Shown here: positions 61,911-64,000 of the stretch, one piece after another
Layout of the letters: every line of letters starts with the position of its first letter
Numbering within the stretch: the first letter of the stretch is position 1
Assembly (NCBI GenBank): GCA_022819855.1
Contig: JAJEGN010000007.1
Span: 248,001-312,000, forward strand
Length of the DNA stretch: 64,000 nucleotides
DNA from: Gammaproteobacteria bacterium
GTDB lineage: Bacteria > Pseudomonadota > Gammaproteobacteria > Steroidobacterales > Rariloculaceae
Reading direction: 5' to 3'
Program-made: the position numbers and the translations under genes
The notes under the pieces: model-generated
Seen by the model: the letters and a program-made list of their open reading frames with translations, nothing else
Databases searched by the model: none
Told to the model about the DNA's origin: nothing

Positions 61911-64000
61911 ATGACTGACTACAAGGGCACGTTGAATCTCCCCCGGACCGAGTTCCCGATGCGAGCGAACCTCGCCAGGCGGGAACCCGAAGCGCTCGCC
62001 AGATGGCAGGAGCAGGATCTCTATGGCCGGATCCGGGCCGCGTTCGCCGGCCGGCCGCGTTACGTCCTGCACGACGGGCCGCCCTACGCCAACGGCGACA
62101 TTCACATCGGCCACGCCGTCAACAAGGTGATGAAGGACATCATCGTCAAGTCGCGCTCGCTTTCGGGCTTCGACTCGCCGTACCTGCCGGGCTGGGACTG
62201 TCACGGTCTGCCCGTGGAACGCGAGATCGAACGCGAACACGGCCGCGTGGGCGACCGGCTCGATGCCCGCGCCTTCCGCACGGCCTGCCGCGACTACGCG
62301 AGCACCCAGATCGAACGCCAGCGCGAGGACTTCAAGCGGCTGGGCGTCTTCGGGGACTGGGATCGGCCCTACGTCACGATGGACGCGGGCTACGAAGCCG
62401 AACAACTGCGTGCCTTCTCCCGGCTCGTCGGAAGCGGCCTCGTCTACCGCGGCTACAAGCCCGTGCACTGGTGCATGGACTGCCGCTCGGCGCTGGCCGA
62501 GGCCGAGGTCGAGTACGAGGACAAACGCTCGCCGACGATCGACGTGCGGTTCCGGGCGGCGGACCGGGCGGCGTTCGCCGAACGGCTCGGTGTCGAACTC
62601 GACGACGAAACCGAAGTCTCCATCCCGATCTGGACGACGACCCCGTGGACGTTGCCGGGCAACCAGGCCGTCGCGCTCAACGGCGGGCTTGACTACAGCC
62701 TCGCAAAAGTCGACTTGGGACCGGGTACGGAGTACCTGCTCGTGGCGACGGACATGCTCGAGGATGTTGAAGACCGCTACACAGAATCGGCGATGCGCGA
62801 GAACCCGACGGCTGTTTGGGAAGCGGGCGACTGGTCCGTAGTCGGCACCGGCCCCGGGAGCCGATTCGAGGGACTCGATCTGCATCACCCGTTCTACGCG
62901 AGGACGGTACCGGTCGTCCTCGGCGAGCACGTGACGACCGACGCCGGCACCGGCGCGGTCCATACGGCGCCGGGACACGGCCACGACGACTTCACCATGG
63001 GCGTCGAGTACGACCTGCCGGTCGAGAGCCCCGTCGACGGCGAGGGACATTTCGTCGAAGGTACCGATCGGCTCGAAGGGCTGCACATCGATACCGCGAC
63101 CACGCGCATCCTCGAACTTCTCGCGGAAAACGGCACGCTGATCCGGCAGGAGTCGCTTCAACACAGCTATCCGCATTGCTGGCGGCACAAGTCGCCCGTG
63201 ATCTTTCGGGCGACGCCGCAGTGGTTCATCCGGCTCGACGACAGCGAGAAGCTTCGCAGCAGGACGCTCGATCACATCGAAGACGTCCAGTGGGTCCCGG
63301 GCTGGGGTCGCGAGCGGATCCGCGGCATGGTCGAGAACCGGCCGGACTGGTGCATCTCACGCCAGCGCGCCTGGGGCGTGCCGCTGACGCTGCTCGTACA
63401 CAAGCAGAGCGGCGAACTGCATCCGGACATGCCGGAACTCATCCTGCGCGTGGCCGACGAGGTCGAGAGCGCCGGCATCGAAACCTGGTTCGATCTCGAT
63501 CCCGAAACGCTGCTTGGCGCCGAAGGCCGCGACTACGAGAAGGTCACCGACGTCATGGACGTGTGGCTCGATTCGGGCCTGAGCCACCACGCGGTCGGTA
63601 CGCTGTCGGATCAGGTCACCGTGCCCACCGACCTCTACCTCGAAGGCTCCGATCAGCACCGCGGCTGGTTCCAGTCGAGCCTGCTCACCTCCGTCGCGCT
63701 CGACGACCGCCCGCCCTACCGGGCCGTGCTGACGCATGGGTTCGCCGTCGACGAGCATGGCCGCAAGATGGCGAAGTCGCTCGGCAACGTCGTCGCGCCG
63801 CAGAAGATCTGCAGGACGCTCGGCGCGGACGTGCTCAGGCTATGGGTCGCCGCCACCGACTACCGCGCCGAGATGCACGTGTCCGACGAGATCCTCAAGC
63901 GCGTGTCGGACGCTTATCGGCGCATGCGCAACACGCAGCGGTTCCTGCTCGGCAACCTGCACGGATTCGAACCCGGAACGCATGACGTGCCGCCCGGCGA
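61911..64000 (+). CDS. ileS: Isoleucyl-tRNA synthetase (5' part, cut by the window)
   Basis: The first 696 codons are present; the frame is open at the window end. The start [19 protein letters not shown] is family-typical. The HIGH motif lies in [15 protein letters not shown], the CP1 editing domain contains [14 protein letters not shown], and the second ATP motif is KMAKS near residue 619 (variant of KMSKS). It charges tRNA-Ile. The gene is 87 bases after ribF in the order murJ-ribF-ileS; lspA would be expected next. Confidence 0.97.
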   Translation, partial: MTDYKGTLNLPRTEFPMRANLARREPEALARWQEQDLYGRIRAAFAGRPRYVLHDGPPYANGDIHIGHAVNKVMKDIIVKSRSLSGFDSPYLPGWDCHGLPVEREIEREHGRVGDRLDARAFRTACRDYASTQIERQREDFKRLGVFGDWDRPYVTMDAGYEAEQLRAFSRLVGSGLVYRGYKPVHWCMDCRSALAEAEVEYEDKRSPTIDVRFRAADRAAFAERLGVELDDETEVSIPIWTTTPWTLPGNQAVALNGGLDYSLAKVDLGPGTEYLLVATDMLEDVEDRYTESAMRENPTAVWEAGDWSVVGTGPGSRFEGLDLHHPFYARTVPVVLGEHVTTDAGTGAVHTAPGHGHDDFTMGVEYDLPVESPVDGEGHFVEGTDRLEGLHIDTATTRILELLAENGTLIRQESLQHSYPHCWRHKSPVIFRATPQWFIRLDDSEKLRSRTLDHIEDVQWVPGWGRERIRGMVENRPDWCISRQRAWGVPLTLLVHKQSGELHPDMPELILRVADEVESAGIETWFDLDPETLLGAEGRDYEKVTDVMDVWLDSGLSHHAVGTLSDQVTVPTDLYLEGSDQHRGWFQSSLLTSVALDDRPPYRAVLTHGFAVDEHGRKMAKSLGNVVAPQKICRTLGADVLRLWVAATDYRAEMHVSDEILKRVSDAYRRMRNTQRFLLGNLHGFEPGTHDVPPG

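Overview
This window looks like a chromosome segment of a high-GC, aerobic, probably marine or sediment gammaproteobacterium. The evidence is the core-gene order on the right, ispB | rplU-rpmA-obgE | rpsT | murJ-ribF-ileS, together with DUF1244, DUF2909 and DUF6152 family proteins and a caa3-type oxidase cluster. No tRNA, rRNA, CRISPR array or insertion sequence was recognised.

Layout. 1-3.3 kb: polyamine-type ABC importer (binding protein and two permeases). 3.4-5.7 kb: accessory cargo (nucleoside-deoxyribosyltransferase-like protein with an ATP-cone, a small conserved protein, a FitAB/VapBC toxin-antitoxin pair). 5.98-6.78 kb: a scar in which the 3' tail of a TonB receptor gene is joined to the 3' tail of the importer permease. 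6.8-10.6 kb: intact TonB receptor with two exported proteins. 10.8-12.6 kb: NCS2 permease with a GHKL-like C-terminal domain. 12.9-14.2 kb: membrane PLD-like pair and an orphan AbrB protein. 14.3-28.5 kb: one long minus-strand respiratory locus. It encodes a caa3 oxidase (coxB, coxA, ctaG, coxC), a GldC-like protein, a complete Alternative Complex III (actA-B1-B2-C-D-E-F), and then CBS, SURF1 and Sco-like proteins. Electrons from quinol would pass through ACIII and its cytochromes to the cytochrome c domain on CoxB and then to oxygen. 29.4-33.1 kb: TRAP transporter and rhomboid protease. 33.1-42.1 kb: a defence-like island with an MmeI-type restriction-modification enzyme, a two-gene operon (HTH plus degenerate PLD-like protein, large helical protein), a PD-(D/E)XK nuclease-like protein and a coiled-coil membrane protein. 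42.33-42.43 kb: a second scar of the same design (carbonic anhydrase tail joined to rhomboid tail). 42.5-55.7 kb: SRPBCC protein, beta-carbonic anhydrase, decayed TonB receptor, AzgA-type permease, multicopper oxidase, beta-lactamase-fold hydrolase, a ligase-ACP-acyltransferase fusion, an AI-2E family permease, gamma-glutamyltransferase and DUF1244. 55.8-64 kb: housekeeping genes.

The most striking observation is that the two accessory cargos share one architecture. Each lies between convergent genes A and B. Each ends in a blunt B-tail|A-tail junction made of diverged but still in-frame copies, followed by the other intergenic content and intact gene B. That is what additive integration (Campbell-like or homology-facilitated illegitimate) of a fragment from a related genome would leave. 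A strain-variant assembly artefact must be excluded. The best candidate for an undescribed system is the 36.5-41.7 kb HTH-PLD / helical / nuclease set. The deoxyribosyltransferase-like ATP-cone protein at 3.45 kb is second.
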